From: Aquimarina sp. Aq78
Lineage (GTDB): Bacteria > Bacteroidota > Bacteroidia > Flavobacteriales > Flavobacteriaceae
Direction: 5' to 3'
Length of the DNA: 64,000 bases
Assembly: GCF_900299525.1 (NCBI RefSeq)
Contig: NZ_OMKA01000029.1
Coordinates: 62,001 to 126,000, forward strand
The translations under genes and the position numbers were made by a program. Shown piece by piece: positions 38,220-47,287 of the stretch. The notes beneath the pieces are model-generated. The model searched no databases. It was not told the origin of the DNA and saw only the letters and a program-made list of their open reading frames with translations. Position 1 is the stretch's first letter, and each line of letters starts with the position of its first letter.

Positions 38220-41200
38220 TTAACGCTTTAATACAAGGAAACCGGTTTGCTTTTTTAAGTTATGTGAACCTTCTATTTTGATATTAAAGAAATATGTCCC
38301 CTCGGGTAATTTATCTCCTCCCAAACTTCTCTTTCGATTAGCAATTCCTCTAAAAACTCTTGATGTATTATTATATCCTTCAACTTCAAAAACTATATCT
38401 CCCCATCGATTATATATCGATACTTTATTGTCAGGATAATTTTCAATGTTATAAATCTCCCAATATTCATTGATTCCATCACCATCTGGTGAAAAACCAT
38501 ATCGTGTTTGATCTTCTTCTTGTGCTTCTACATAAACTGTGACTGTATCTTCTTCAATACATCCTAGATCACTTGTAAAAAGAACAGTATAGGTTGTCGT
38601 CTGATTTGGGTTTGCTACAGGATTAGCAATATTAGTATTAGTAAGACCTGTTGAAGGTGTCCAAACAAATGTTCCATTATCCGAAGCGGTAGCATTTAAC
38701 TGTACTTCCTGTCCTTGTATAATTTCTTCATCTTCTCCTGCTTCTATAGTACATATTACAAGGTTGTCATTATCCGTAATAACAACATCTTGCATTGTAG
38801 TCGTTCCTAGGATAATACCCGTAGATGGATTACTAATCGTTAGTGTAGCTGTCTCTGTACCTTCTACAAGAGCATCATCTAGAACCATAAAAGTTACTGC
38901 ACCTGTAGTCATACCATCAGGAATTGTAATCGTACTATTACTTAAGATAAAATCTGAAGGTGTAATTCCTGCTCCTGTGGTAACAAGATCAATAGTTTGA
39001 GCGCCTACAACAGCTATCGAAGAAGTGGCGGTGACCGTTATTACTGTACCTACAGCTTCTGTACCTGTATTTGCTGAAACTGAAAGGTTCACTGTAGGGA
39101 TAGGTGCTGAATCATTATCCGTAATAACAACATCTTGCGTTGTAGTTGTTCCTAAGGTAATACCTGTGGATGGATTGCTAATCGTTAGTGTAGCCGTCTC
39201 TGTACCTTCTACAAGAGCATCATCGACAATTGTAAAAGTTACTGTAGCTATGGTCATCCCATCAGGAATAGTAATAGTCGTATTACTTAAGGTAAAATCT
39301 GAAGCAGTAATTCCTACTCCTGTGGTAGCAAGATCAATAGTTTGAGCACCTACTACAGCTCCCGAAGAAGTAGCTGTAACTGTTATTACTGTCCCTGCAG
39401 CTTCTGTACCTGTATTTGCTGAAACTGAAAGATTTACTGTAGGGATAGGTGCTGAATCATTATCCGTAATAACAACATCTTGCGTTGTAGTTGTTCCTAA
39501 GGTAATACCTGTGGATGGATTGCTAATCGTTAATGTTGCCGTTTCTGTACCTTCTACAACAGTATCATCAACAATAGTAAAAGTTACTGTAGCTGTAGTC
39601 ATCCCATCAGGAATAGTAATCGTACTATTACTTAAGGCAAAATCTGAAGCAGTAATTCCTGCTCCTGCGGCAGCAATATCAATAGTTTGAGCACCTACTA
39701 CAGCTCCCGAAGAAGTAGCTGTAACTGTTATTACTGTCCCTGCAGCTTCTGTACCTGTATTTGCTGAAACTGAAAGATTCACTGTAGGGATAGGTGCTGA
39801 ATCATTATCCGTAATAACAACATCTTGCGTTGTAGTTGTTCCTAAGGTAATACCTGTGGATGGATTGCTAATCGTTAATGTTGCCGTTTCTGTACCTTCT
39901 ACAACAGTATCATCAACAATAGTAAAAGTTACTGTAGCTGTAGTCATCCCATCAGGAATAGTAATCGTACTATTACTTAAGGCAAAATCTGAGGGTGTAA
40001 TTCCTGCTCCTGCGGCAGCAATATCAATAGTTTGAGCTCCTACAACAGCTATCGAAGAAGTAGCTGTAACTGTTACTACTGTCCCTGCAGTTTCCGTACC
40101 TGTATTTGTTGAAACAGAAAGATTTACTATAGGAGTAAGAGTAGGAGTTCTTACTTCAAAACTACACTGAGTTTCTTTCCCACTATTATCGGTTACCGTC
40201 ATGGTAACTGTTGTATCTGCAGTAAATGGGGTTCCCGCAACAGGGTCTTGAGTAATCTCTAGATTGGTATCACAATCATCGGTAGCATCAACATCACCCG
40301 TATAATCAGGTAACGGAGATCCTGAACTTAGTGTTTGATTACCAGGACAAATAGTAATATTTGGTGGATCAATGTCGGGAATGTCTTGACCAAAAATAAC
40401 AAATATGGTTGGAGCAGGAGCATCTATATCAAAACGAAATGTTACATCATTTGTTCCTATTATAATATCATCTATGTCGTCGTTATTCACATCACCAGCA
40501 TGGCTTACCGAAATATTTCTTCTGCTTCCTAAATCTAATCTAATAGGCAATACTGAAACCGAAGGAGAAGTTAATGTTATTGTAGATTCCCAATTGTTTT
40601 TTCCATAAAGCAAAGAAACTGAATTTCTTTGGCTTAAGATAGCATCATCTATGCCATCATTATTAAAATCTCCGGCATATTCACAATTTGTTATTGAACT
40701 TCCATCAAAAGAAAACCCATTAGTCCCATCTAAAAGTGCGAGATCTACAACAGCAGGGAATCCAACACTTCCAAATAGCACGTATTGACCACTAAAAGTC
40801 ATATCATTGAAGCTGTCTCCATTTATATCTCCTATGCTTCCTACTAATCCTGACAATCTTTCAGAACTGTGTTCAACAGCAAAACCGTTAGTTCCATCTA
40901 AACTCGAAACATTTAGTGTTACTGGGAAAGGGCTATCACTTCCAAATACAACAAATTTTCTATCCTTTCTCCCTCCAATAATAACATCATTTATATTATC
41001 GCCATTTACATCTCCCAAGCCAGAAACATGATAACCTATTTTACCTGCTGTTACGTTATCTCCTACAATAGTAAAGCCATTAAGTCCATTTATCTCATTT
41101 ACTCGAATGACTGGAGGAAATGCAGATCTGGTACCATAAAGAATATGACACTTCCCTGTTAAGGCACTACCACTTCCTGAACCTTCTAGCAAAGCTATGT

Positions 41201-43682
41201 CATCGATGTTATCCCCATTAAAATCTCCTATATTGTCCAGGGCATAACCAGGTCTTTCAAAAGGGTCAACTCCAATAATGGTAAAACCGTTATTTCCATC
41301 TAAAGTAGAAATTAAAAACTCTCTTAAAAAACCTGATCTTCTACCAAAAATGATGTATGTATACCCTAACTCTGATCCCAAAGCCGTTTTTCTAAATGGA
41401 TCACTCACCATAATATCATCGACACCATCTCCATTTACATCTCCCGCACTACTCACCGAAGCACCCGTAGCAGGTTGGCTTGTAAATGGTGTGTCATTCC
41501 TAATTATAAAACCATTAGTACCATCTAAAAGAGCTAAATCAATATTTGGAGGAAAACCAGAACTTGTTCCAAATACTACATATGCAGAACCATCCATTGT
41601 CATTCTCTCATTATTATAGGGACCATCAAAAGCTGTATCTGTACCCGTCGCTCCAATAATAAAATCTTGTATTCCATCACCATTTACATCTCCTGCAGTA
41701 TCTACATCTAGGTTTTCTCCACCACCAGCTCGTCCCATTGCCATTTCCCCATATACTACAATACCATTATTCCCATTAAGATCACTAACTGGAAAAGAAG
41801 CTGTATTACACTCTATAGTAGATGTTGTTGTTTTAATAGTTACCAAAAAATTACAGGAATTTGTATTTCCTGATTTATCAGTCACAAAGACAGTAACATT
41901 GGTATCACTGGTTATTATGGTTCCCTGAGGTGGGTTTTGAGTAAAGGTAAGTTCTCCTTGGTAAGTACAATTATCGTTGGTGTCAATCAGAAACGAAACA
42001 TAATTTGGTAATACCGAATTAGAATATAATTCTTGATTTGAAGGACAACTTATTGTTGGAAGTTCGGTATCTATAAGATCAAAAGTTTCTCCATAAAAAA
42101 CATAGGCTCTTCCGTTAGTAGTTGCACTAGTATACCTCCGAATTGCTCCAACAACAAAATCTGAGGCGCCATCATCATTAAAATCTCCTAAAGTACTTAC
42201 TGAATAACCAAAACGCTGTCTACTAAACCGAGTATCTTCAAAAACCTGATAACCAATGACTCCATCTATATCATCTGCCTCTATTACCCCTGAATGAGAG
42301 TTTGAACCAAAAAGAATGTATGCTCCTCCTTGATGACCGGCTCCTCCACCTGTTGCAGAAACTATAATATCGGTAATTCCATCATTATTTACATCATTCA
42401 ATCCATCTACAGCATAACCTAAATTGTTATAACCAGAACCAATAAAGGGTTCATATCCTTCATCACCTCTAATAGTTACACTGTTTGTGTTATTTAAATC
42501 TGAAATTCTAAACGAAGATGGAAATACATTTTTTCCATACACAACATAGGCTTCTCCAATATCTCTAAGAGTATTAACATCTTTTCTAGGAGCACCTGCT
42601 ATAAAATCTTTAACTCCATCATTATTGAAGTCCTCTGCTGTACTCACTGAAAAACCTAAAGCTGCACCTTCTTCTTCTCCCAGAATAGAAAATCCATTAC
42701 TTCCATTTAGTGAAGACAAGTCAATCGAAGCAGAGAAACCAATATTATTTCCATAAATAACACATATTCTACCCGCATCTCGAGTTCCTCCCTCATCATA
42801 TCTTGGGAAACCTAAGATAATATCATCAAATCCATCACCATTGATATCTCCAGCATCACTTACTTTAGTTTCATAACCCGAATCATTTTGTGTTAAACCT
42901 TCTAATACAAAGCCATTCATTCCATTTAATACCGAAACACTCATATTATTAATAGATGAATTTCCAAAAATTACGTAGGAACGTCCAGAATTTCTAAATC
43001 CACCATCATACAAAGGTGCGTTAATTACTACATCATCCTTTCCATCATCATTAATATCTCCAGCGTAACTAACAGAATTACCAAATTGAGTTGCAGTCAC
43101 ATCAGATTCTATAATAATTCCATTAGTTCCATTAATATTAGATTCGAGATATAATGGTAAAAACCCAGAGTTAGTTCCATAAATAATGATAGCCTTTCCT
43201 AAACCTGTAGAAGAAATGACTCCTATTATGATATCATCAAATCCGTCATCGTTAAAATCTCCAGCTCTACTTACTGATCTACCCAATCGATCGTTCTGAT
43301 TTGTTCCTCTTATTACAAAACCATTAGTGCCGTCCAGAGTTGTTAAATCAAAAGAAGTAAGAGATATACCTGATTCTCCAAATATGACATAAGCTTCACC
43401 TACATCTTCTACAACACCATCAACAAATGGGGCTCCTATAATAATATCAGCAATACCATCCCTATTTAAATCCCCTGCATCTTTTACTGAATAACCTAAA
43501 TCATCTTGTGAATTTAAGCCTTCAATTACCAAACCATTAGCACCATCTAAAATAGATATTGGTACGTCTGGACATCCCTGTCCATAGGACATAAAAACAC
43601 TCCCCAATACCATTAAATATAAGGTAAACATCTTTACACTAAACTCTAATTTTCCTGTAAACTGAATCATACTATTTCTCAT
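38220..43682 (-). CDS. Giant type IX-secreted adhesin: FG-GAP, HYR, Calx-beta repeats, type B sorting domain
   Basis: 1820 residues. After a signal peptide (VLGSVFMSYGQG) come about eight FG-GAP repeats with calcium-type DxNxDGxxD motifs (DLNRDGIADIIIGAP), an HYR domain (PTISCPSNQELYS), about seven more FG-GAP repeats, a second HYR domain (ITICPGNQTLSSG), four nearly identical Calx-beta domains of 115 residues, an Ig/PKD-like domain, and a C-terminal type B sorting domain (GFSPDGDGINEYWEI, SIYNRWGDIVFE, ending VLKR). It should be exported by the type IX system, probably as a surface adhesin, with the PorP/SprF partner just downstream. A second Met at codon 5 is an alternative start. Confidence 0.92.
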   Translation of the reverse strand: MRNSMIQFTGKLEFSVKMFTLYLMVLGSVFMSYGQGCPDVPISILDGANGLVIEGLNSQDDLGYSVKDAGDLNRDGIADIIIGAPFVDGVVEDVGEAYVIFGESGISLTSFDLTTLDGTNGFVIRGTNQNDRLGRSVSRAGDFNDDGFDDIIIGVISSTGLGKAIIIYGTNSGFLPLYLESNINGTNGIIIESDVTATQFGNSVSYAGDINDDGKDDVVINAPLYDGGFRNSGRSYVIFGNSSINNMSVSVLNGMNGFVLEGLTQNDSGYETKVSDAGDINGDGFDDIILGFPRYDEGGTRDAGRICVIYGNNIGFSASIDLSSLNGSNGFSILGEEEGAALGFSVSTAEDFNNDGVKDFIAGAPRKDVNTLRDIGEAYVVYGKNVFPSSFRISDLNNTNSVTIRGDEGYEPFIGSGYNNLGYAVDGLNDVNNDGITDIIVSATGGGAGHQGGAYILFGSNSHSGVIEADDIDGVIGYQVFEDTRFSRQRFGYSVSTLGDFNDDGASDFVVGAIRRYTSATTNGRAYVFYGETFDLIDTELPTISCPSNQELYSNSVLPNYVSFLIDTNDNCTYQGELTFTQNPPQGTIITSDTNVTVFVTDKSGNTNSCNFLVTIKTTTSTIECNTASFPVSDLNGNNGIVVYGEMAMGRAGGGENLDVDTAGDVNGDGIQDFIIGATGTDTAFDGPYNNERMTMDGSAYVVFGTSSGFPPNIDLALLDGTNGFIIRNDTPFTSQPATGASVSSAGDVNGDGVDDIMVSDPFRKTALGSELGYTYIIFGRRSGFLREFLISTLDGNNGFTIIGVDPFERPGYALDNIGDFNGDNIDDIALLEGSGSGSALTGKCHILYGTRSAFPPVIRVNEINGLNGFTIVGDNVTAGKIGYHVSGLGDVNGDNINDVIIGGRKDRKFVVFGSDSPFPVTLNVSSLDGTNGFAVEHSSERLSGLVGSIGDINGDSFNDMTFSGQYVLFGSVGFPAVVDLALLDGTNGFSFDGSSITNCEYAGDFNNDGIDDAILSQRNSVSLLYGKNNWESTITLTSPSVSVLPIRLDLGSRRNISVSHAGDVNNDDIDDIIIGTNDVTFRFDIDAPAPTIFVIFGQDIPDIDPPNITICPGNQTLSSGSPLPDYTGDVDATDDCDTNLEITQDPVAGTPFTADTTVTMTVTDNSGKETQCSFEVRTPTLTPIVNLSVSTNTGTETAGTVVTVTATSSIAVVGAQTIDIAAAGAGITPSDFALSNSTITIPDGMTTATVTFTIVDDTVVEGTETATLTISNPSTGITLGTTTTQDVVITDNDSAPIPTVNLSVSANTGTEAAGTVITVTATSSGAVVGAQTIDIAAAGAGITASDFALSNSTITIPDGMTTATVTFTIVDDTVVEGTETATLTISNPSTGITLGTTTTQDVVITDNDSAPIPTVNLSVSANTGTEAAGTVITVTATSSGAVVGAQTIDLATTGVGITASDFTLSNTTITIPDGMTIATVTFTIVDDALVEGTETATLTISNPSTGITLGTTTTQDVVITDNDSAPIPTVNLSVSANTGTEAVGTVITVTATSSIAVVGAQTIDLVTTGAGITPSDFILSNSTITIPDGMTTGAVTFMVLDDALVEGTETATLTISNPSTGIILGTTTMQDVVITDNDNLVICTIEAGEDEEIIQGQEVQLNATASDNGTFVWTPSTGLTNTNIANPVANPNQTTTYTVLFTSDLGCIEEDTVTVYVEAQEEDQTRYGFSPDGDGINEYWEIYNIENYPDNKVSIYNRWGDIVFEVEGYNNTSRVFRGIANRKRSLGGDKLPEGTYFFNIKIEGSHNLKKQTGFLVLKR
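38761..40135. repeat. Tandem 345-bp coding repeats (four Calx-beta domains)
   Basis: Identical marker sequence (ACTGTAGGGATAGGTGCTGA) recurs at 39091, 39436 (after the shared prefix) and 39781, a constant 345-bp or 115-residue period. The middle units are nearly identical in DNA, which indicates recent expansion or gene conversion and possible copy-number variation. Confidence 0.9.
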
Positions 43683-43770
43683 CCTTAAAAAAAAATGTTT
43701 ATGACAAAACTATATTTTCCATTAGGATTAATACTCACTATAAGTAGGGTTTTACCATATGCAAATACCC

Positions 43771-43784
43771 CCCTGTTTTCAGGG
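43771..43784. promoter_or_regulatory. Inverted repeat CCCTG-TTTT-CAGGG upstream of the type IX adhesin operon
   Basis: CCCTGTTTTCAGGG lies 89 bp before the adhesin start, in the divergent region with the 43948 gene. It differs at one base from the element before the kinase operon (34307-34320). A minus-strand TAGTTTTG box at 43705-43712 could be the adhesin -7 box. Confidence 0.55.
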
Positions 43785-43827
43785 TGCATATTTTCACCAG
43801 AAAAGGTGTATTTCTCAGCAATTGTAT

Positions 43828-43841
43828 CTCTCATCTTTGTA
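43828..43841 (+). promoter_or_regulatory. Locus-wide upstream element, copy 1 (CTCTCATCTTTGTA)
   Basis: Located 107-120 bp before the ATG at 43948. CATCTTTG resembles the TAnnTTTG -7 box with one mismatch. The following ~50 bp are also similar to the region before the paralogous gene at 50408. Confidence 0.5.
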
Positions 43842-43947
43842 CTGTGCTTTTTGGTCTTCAAAACATGTATCAAAAAAATAGATATAAGAAGTCATTTATA
43901 AAATCACAAAAAGAAAAATAAATACTAACCCTTTAAAACTAAAAATT

Positions 43948-44367
43948 ATGATTTGGGGAATCACATTAATTCTATTAAGTATTATAGCAGTACCATCATT
44001 ATTGCTATCTAAAAAACCAAACGCGAAAGAACTTTTAGAAAAAATCGAACCGTATCAAGGTTGGATCGGACTTGTATTTTGTTTCTGGGGAATATGGGGA
44101 ATCATTTCTTCAATCCTTGGTATAGGCTGGCTTGCAACATTCCCTATTCGATGGGTAACCTTTTTGGCAGGAAATATTGTTTCGGCAGTACTAGGATTCA
44201 TGTTAGGTTTTGGTATGATTAATAAACTTGTACTATCTAAAAATGAAGCGGCCAAAGAGAAAGCCAACCAACTAAGAGCAAAATTAGCTCCAAAACAAGG
44301 TAAACTAGGAATCCTTGGTTTAATTGTAGGTGCTGCAATGATCGTATTATCATTTTTGCCTTACTAA
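43948..44367 (+). CDS. Small multi-spanning membrane protein, paralogue of 50408-50845
   Basis: 139 residues with about four hydrophobic segments: residues 1-20 ([20 protein letters not shown]), ~38-58 ([20 protein letters not shown]), ~63-92, and the C-terminal [21 protein letters not shown] basic cytoplasmic loop ([20 protein letters not shown]) separates the last two. Not a family I recognise. It is first in a plus-strand gene run that includes zinc-ribbon, SIMPL-like, LipL32-like and SPFH genes. A paralogue 6 kb downstream shares sequence and upstream region, so one arose by duplication. Confidence 0.75.
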   Translation: MIWGITLILLSIIAVPSLLLSKKPNAKELLEKIEPYQGWIGLVFCFWGIWGIISSILGIGWLATFPIRWVTFLAGNIVSAVLGFMLGFGMINKLVLSKNEAAKEKANQLRAKLAPKQGKLGILGLIVGAAMIVLSFLPY

Positions 44368-44448
44368 CATTAACACCTCTATAAAACTTGTTTTTATAGT
44401 ACTTACAACAGTAACAACTGCCATTTAGCAGAAAAAATCCAAAACATC

Positions 44449-44793
44449 ATGATCATATTTGGAACAGGTTCTTCAACTATTCATCCCACAAAATTAGAAG
44501 GAGGAAATTGCCCATATTGTAATACAGAAAACAATATGTGGATACAAGGATATGGAAAATATATTCATGTGTTTTGGATACCGTTCTTTCCTATCGGGAA
44601 AAAAGTATACACGGTTTGCGGTCATTGTAAGGGAGCTTTTGAAGAAAAAGAACTTCAGAGTCAGCAATTGATACAGAGTTTTAAAGATTTTAAAAACAAT
44701 CAAATAAAAACTCCATGGTATCACTATACAGGACTTACGATTCTGGTTGTGTTCATCGCATTACTTACTGTACTGCCTTATTTGGTAAAATAG
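44449..44793 (+). CDS. Zinc-ribbon membrane protein
   Basis: 114 residues. An N-terminal zinc ribbon of the form CPYC near residues 23-26 and CGHC near residues 59-62 (YTVCGHCKGAFEEKEL) is followed by one C-terminal transmembrane helix (YTGLTILVVFIALLTVLPYLV). The segment between (YIHVFWIPFFPIGKKVY) is typical of zinc-ribbon membrane proteins of this kind. Probably inner-membrane with the ribbon in the cytoplasm. Function unknown; 31 bp from the next gene. Confidence 0.75.
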   Translation: MIIFGTGSSTIHPTKLEGGNCPYCNTENNMWIQGYGKYIHVFWIPFFPIGKKVYTVCGHCKGAFEEKELQSQQLIQSFKDFKNNQIKTPWYHYTGLTILVVFIALLTVLPYLVK

Positions 44794-44823
44794 AAACAAC
44801 GTAAAATCATATAACTTTTTAAA

Positions 44824-45435
44824 ATGAAAAAACTCGTTTTTATAATGCTCCTAACGTTTGCATCATCTATTTCGCAAGAAAATAGTGAGACTCTAACTAT
44901 TGTAGGAGAAGCGAATAAGAAGATAGAAGTTAACAACTATTATCTTACAATCTCGCTAAAACAACTCGTTGCAAATGGATATCAGCAACTCGAACCCAAA
45001 AGTTTATCACAGGTTAAACAATTATACAGTGATAAGTTAAAGACTATAGGAGTTGATTTTAGCAAGTTTCAAAAGAATGTTCTCTATCAATTGTATGCAT
45101 CTTACTCAGAAGTAAATGATATTTCATATTACAATTATGCAACAACTTCTGAAGAAGAAGTGATCAAAATCACCAAACAGAGGATGAATGGTTTGACAAT
45201 TATGCAAGTCGAAGCAGTAGCCAAAGAAAAAAACAATACAGAATGGGCTGCTTTAACACTCACTGCAATTGAAGATGCAAAAGTGAAAGCCAAAAAAACT
45301 GCTGATCATCTCAATAAAAAATTGGGGGATATCATAAAGATCGAAAATTCTGATTCCAGAACGCAATACATAAATATGCATAAACCAGAAGAAATTCAAA
45401 AACATCTTGTAAAAGTAACTTTTACACTAGAATAA
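44824..45435 (+). CDS. Secreted SIMPL/DUF541-like protein
   Basis: 203 residues with a short signal peptide (KKLVFIMLLTFASSIS). The mature part starts with a TLTIVGEANKKIEV strand, and the C-terminal half has the helix-turn AIEDAKVKAKKTADHLNKKLGDIIKIE, as in SIMPL (DUF541) periplasmic proteins. Assignment rests on this pattern only. No enzymatic role is known for the family. Periplasmic or outer-membrane location is likely. Spacing of 30-45 bp to neighbours fits an operon. Confidence 0.6.
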   Translation: MKKLVFIMLLTFASSISQENSETLTIVGEANKKIEVNNYYLTISLKQLVANGYQQLEPKSLSQVKQLYSDKLKTIGVDFSKFQKNVLYQLYASYSEVNDISYYNYATTSEEEVIKITKQRMNGLTIMQVEAVAKEKNNTEWAALTLTAIEDAKVKAKKTADHLNKKLGDIIKIENSDSRTQYINMHKPEEIQKHLVKVTFTLE

Positions 45436-45480
45436 TAACGGTGTATATCAATAAATAAATTAACACATAAAATCAAAAAA

Positions 45481-46164
45481 ATGAAAACAAAAATTTTAAT
45501 CTTAGCAGTTATCCTCGCTTTTGGAAGCAATCTAAATGTCCAAGCTCAAAAATTAAAAAAGTTTGGTAGTTCTATCGAAAAAAAGATAGGTCCAAAAACC
45601 ATAAAAGTACCTTATACAGATGTTGTATCTTATATGGGATATGCTGCATCTGGTAATGAAGATGAAGTAAAAGACGGTAAGAAATTCTATTACATTTATG
45701 TATGGATTCCTGCTGTTGCTCCAGAAATTGGTGTAAGAATGATGTCTCCTGTGGGGAAAACCAAAATCAAAAAAGCAACACAATCAGCAGCATATACAGA
45801 AAATGCAAAATCAACTGATTATTTTGACACCTATATTACTTTAGAGCGTTCAGATATTGTTAGTAAGGATAATATTAATGAAGGTGCGGTAAAAAGCGCT
45901 AATTGGGTTACTCTAGAACGTAACGATGATAGCAGCGAAATGCCAAAGCAACCAAGCGGAAGCAGCTATAACTCTCTATTAAGATATAAAAGCGAAGCAA
46001 GTGATCCTCTTAAAGCACTAACTGTTGGACTATATCGTATCGGTTTTACAACATACAAAACTGGTGAGGTAAAAGGTACTTTCCTAGCAGAAGTTGCAGC
46101 TCCTATCAAATTACCTGGAGTAGTAATGGCAAAAACTATCGAAGACTTGAAAAAGGGACTATAA
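45481..46164 (+). CDS. LipL32-family secreted protein (copy 1)
   Basis: 227 residues. A signal peptide ends near residue 22 (ILAFGSNLNVQAQ); there is no cysteine and so no lipid anchor, unlike Leptospira LipL32. Family-specific blocks are VPYTDVVSYMGYA, YYIYVWIPAVAPEIGVRMMSP, YNSLLRYK and GLYRIGFTTYKTGEVKGTF. The residues matching the LipL32 calcium site (recalled as Asp132, Thr133, Asp164, Asp165, Tyr178) are present as Asp116, Thr117, Asp149, Asp150 and Tyr163 with nearly the same spacing. Leptospira LipL32 binds host matrix; the role here is unknown. A close paralogue is at 56164-56844. Confidence 0.85.
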   Translation: MKTKILILAVILAFGSNLNVQAQKLKKFGSSIEKKIGPKTIKVPYTDVVSYMGYAASGNEDEVKDGKKFYYIYVWIPAVAPEIGVRMMSPVGKTKIKKATQSAAYTENAKSTDYFDTYITLERSDIVSKDNINEGAVKSANWVTLERNDDSSEMPKQPSGSSYNSLLRYKSEASDPLKALTVGLYRIGFTTYKTGEVKGTFLAEVAAPIKLPGVVMAKTIEDLKKGL

Positions 46165-46191
46165 AACGTAAATTGGAATAGTAGCACCTAC

Positions 46192-46234
46192 GGTTATTCC
46201 TATGCTTTTTGGTTCAAAAAACATAGGAATAACC
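46192..46234 (+). terminator. Hairpin after LipL32 copy 1
   Basis: A 13-bp perfect stem (GGTTATTCCTATG / CATAGGAATAACC) is followed by TCTTTT. It resembles the hairpin after LipL32 copy 2, suggesting the gene was duplicated with its downstream flank. It may only partly stop transcription into the zinc-ribbon gene at 46274. Confidence 0.75.
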
Positions 46235-46273
46235 TCTTTTCGAATGTCTTTTCTCTAAACCACCAATTTTAAG

Positions 46274-46480
46274 ATGCAAGAAAACGACGATAAACAAAAT
46301 TCTAAAGAAGAAAAAAAAAATCTTCTCGATGATATCCTGGCCAATGCACTCTCTTCTACAAAAAAATATGAAGAAACAAATGCAGGTCTCGAAACCAAAC
46401 GATGTAAAAGCTGCGGAGCAGCAAGACCCGAAGACACAGATCTTAAATACTGTGATTTCTGTGGAGACCAATTTTACTAA
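46274..46480 (+). CDS. Small zinc-ribbon protein
   Basis: 68 residues. A charged, Lys/Glu-rich N-terminal half is followed by a C-terminal zinc ribbon (CKSCGAARPEDTDLKYCDFCG). No signal peptide or membrane segment, so cytoplasmic. It lies 22 bp before the next zinc-ribbon gene. Real-gene support comes from the intact ribbon and operon spacing; its function is unknown. Confidence 0.7.
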   Translation: MQENDDKQNSKEEKKNLLDDILANALSSTKKYEETNAGLETKRCKSCGAARPEDTDLKYCDFCGDQFY

Positions 46481-46502
46481 AAAATAATAATCTTTTAGAA
46501 AT

Positions 46503-47267
46503 ATGTCAATTAATGAAACACAAAATAGATGGGATGGCTTCCTTAAAAAAATCAAAGATCGATTCGAGGAGATATTAGAAAAAACAGAAGCTGTATTGCC
46601 CTTATTATTTGAAGCGACTGATTTTGAAACCACTACATTTCACAATGCCTGGCAAGGAATTTATTCTCAAGCCAATGAACTTATCTGGAAAATAGATAGT
46701 ACATGGGAAGATAAAGTCGAAGAAGCTTTTGAAGATGCAGGAGCAGAATTTGGTTCTAAAAAATTTATACAAGAAAGAGATAAAGGGTATCTAACAAAAT
46801 TTGAACTTGAACAAAAACTAAAATCATACGAAGTGAAAATTTTTGCAGATGCTGCAAAAAAATTACTAAAAGAAGTAAAAGACACTTTATCCAAAGATTT
46901 TTGTTGTACCCAATGTCAAGCTAAACTCCCGGTAAAAGATAATTTTTTCAGATCCTATTACAGTACTTGTGAATATTGTCAGACTGTAAACACATTCGAG
47001 CCAGGAACTAAAGCCAGAAACATCGAACATTTTGCTATTCATGCTCTTGGAGAAGAGGCTGCTTTAGAACACTATCTGCATTATGAAGAACTTAAGTTTC
47101 AAAATTATGTACAAGATTCAGAAACGTATGGTACCGAGGAATTAGCAACTCTATATCAAAAATATGTAGAAACCTACTTAAAGAAAAGAATCGAAATCAT
47201 ACCAGATTATAAAGATAGGTACGAAAAAGATCTCAAAGCTAAAACTGCATTCTTAACTAACTATTAG
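46503..47267 (+). CDS. Helical protein with central zinc ribbon, unknown function
   Basis: 254 residues. The N-terminal ~135 residues are acidic and largely helical, followed by a zinc ribbon (CCTQCQAKLPVKD with a second pair CEYCQ) and a helical C-terminal part. No membrane segment. I do not recognise the family. It precedes the SPFH-SHOCT gene by 20 bp; in Bacillus the SPFH protein YdjI also sits with a zinc-ribbon protein, so a partnership is plausible by analogy. Confidence 0.7.
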   Translation: MSINETQNRWDGFLKKIKDRFEEILEKTEAVLPLLFEATDFETTTFHNAWQGIYSQANELIWKIDSTWEDKVEEAFEDAGAEFGSKKFIQERDKGYLTKFELEQKLKSYEVKIFADAAKKLLKEVKDTLSKDFCCTQCQAKLPVKDNFFRSYYSTCEYCQTVNTFEPGTKARNIEHFAIHALGEEAALEHYLHYEELKFQNYVQDSETYGTEELATLYQKYVETYLKKRIEIIPDYKDRYEKDLKAKTAFLTNY

Positions 47268-47287
47268 TAATCCTAAAAAAAAAAAAT

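Noticed and set aside
38761-40135. CRISPR-like or non-coding tandem array
   Set aside because: The period is 345 bp and fully in frame with Calx-beta domains; there are no short repeats with unique spacers.
40335-41619. Several plus-strand ORFs of 65-113 residues opposite the type IX adhesin
   Set aside because: Shadows of the repetitive FG-GAP coding sequence on the other strand.
43685-43901. Overlapping small ORFs on both strands (62 and 68 residues) in the gap before 43948
   Set aside because: They overlap each other, have no recognisable features and lie over the promoter region shared with the 50.3-kb duplication.
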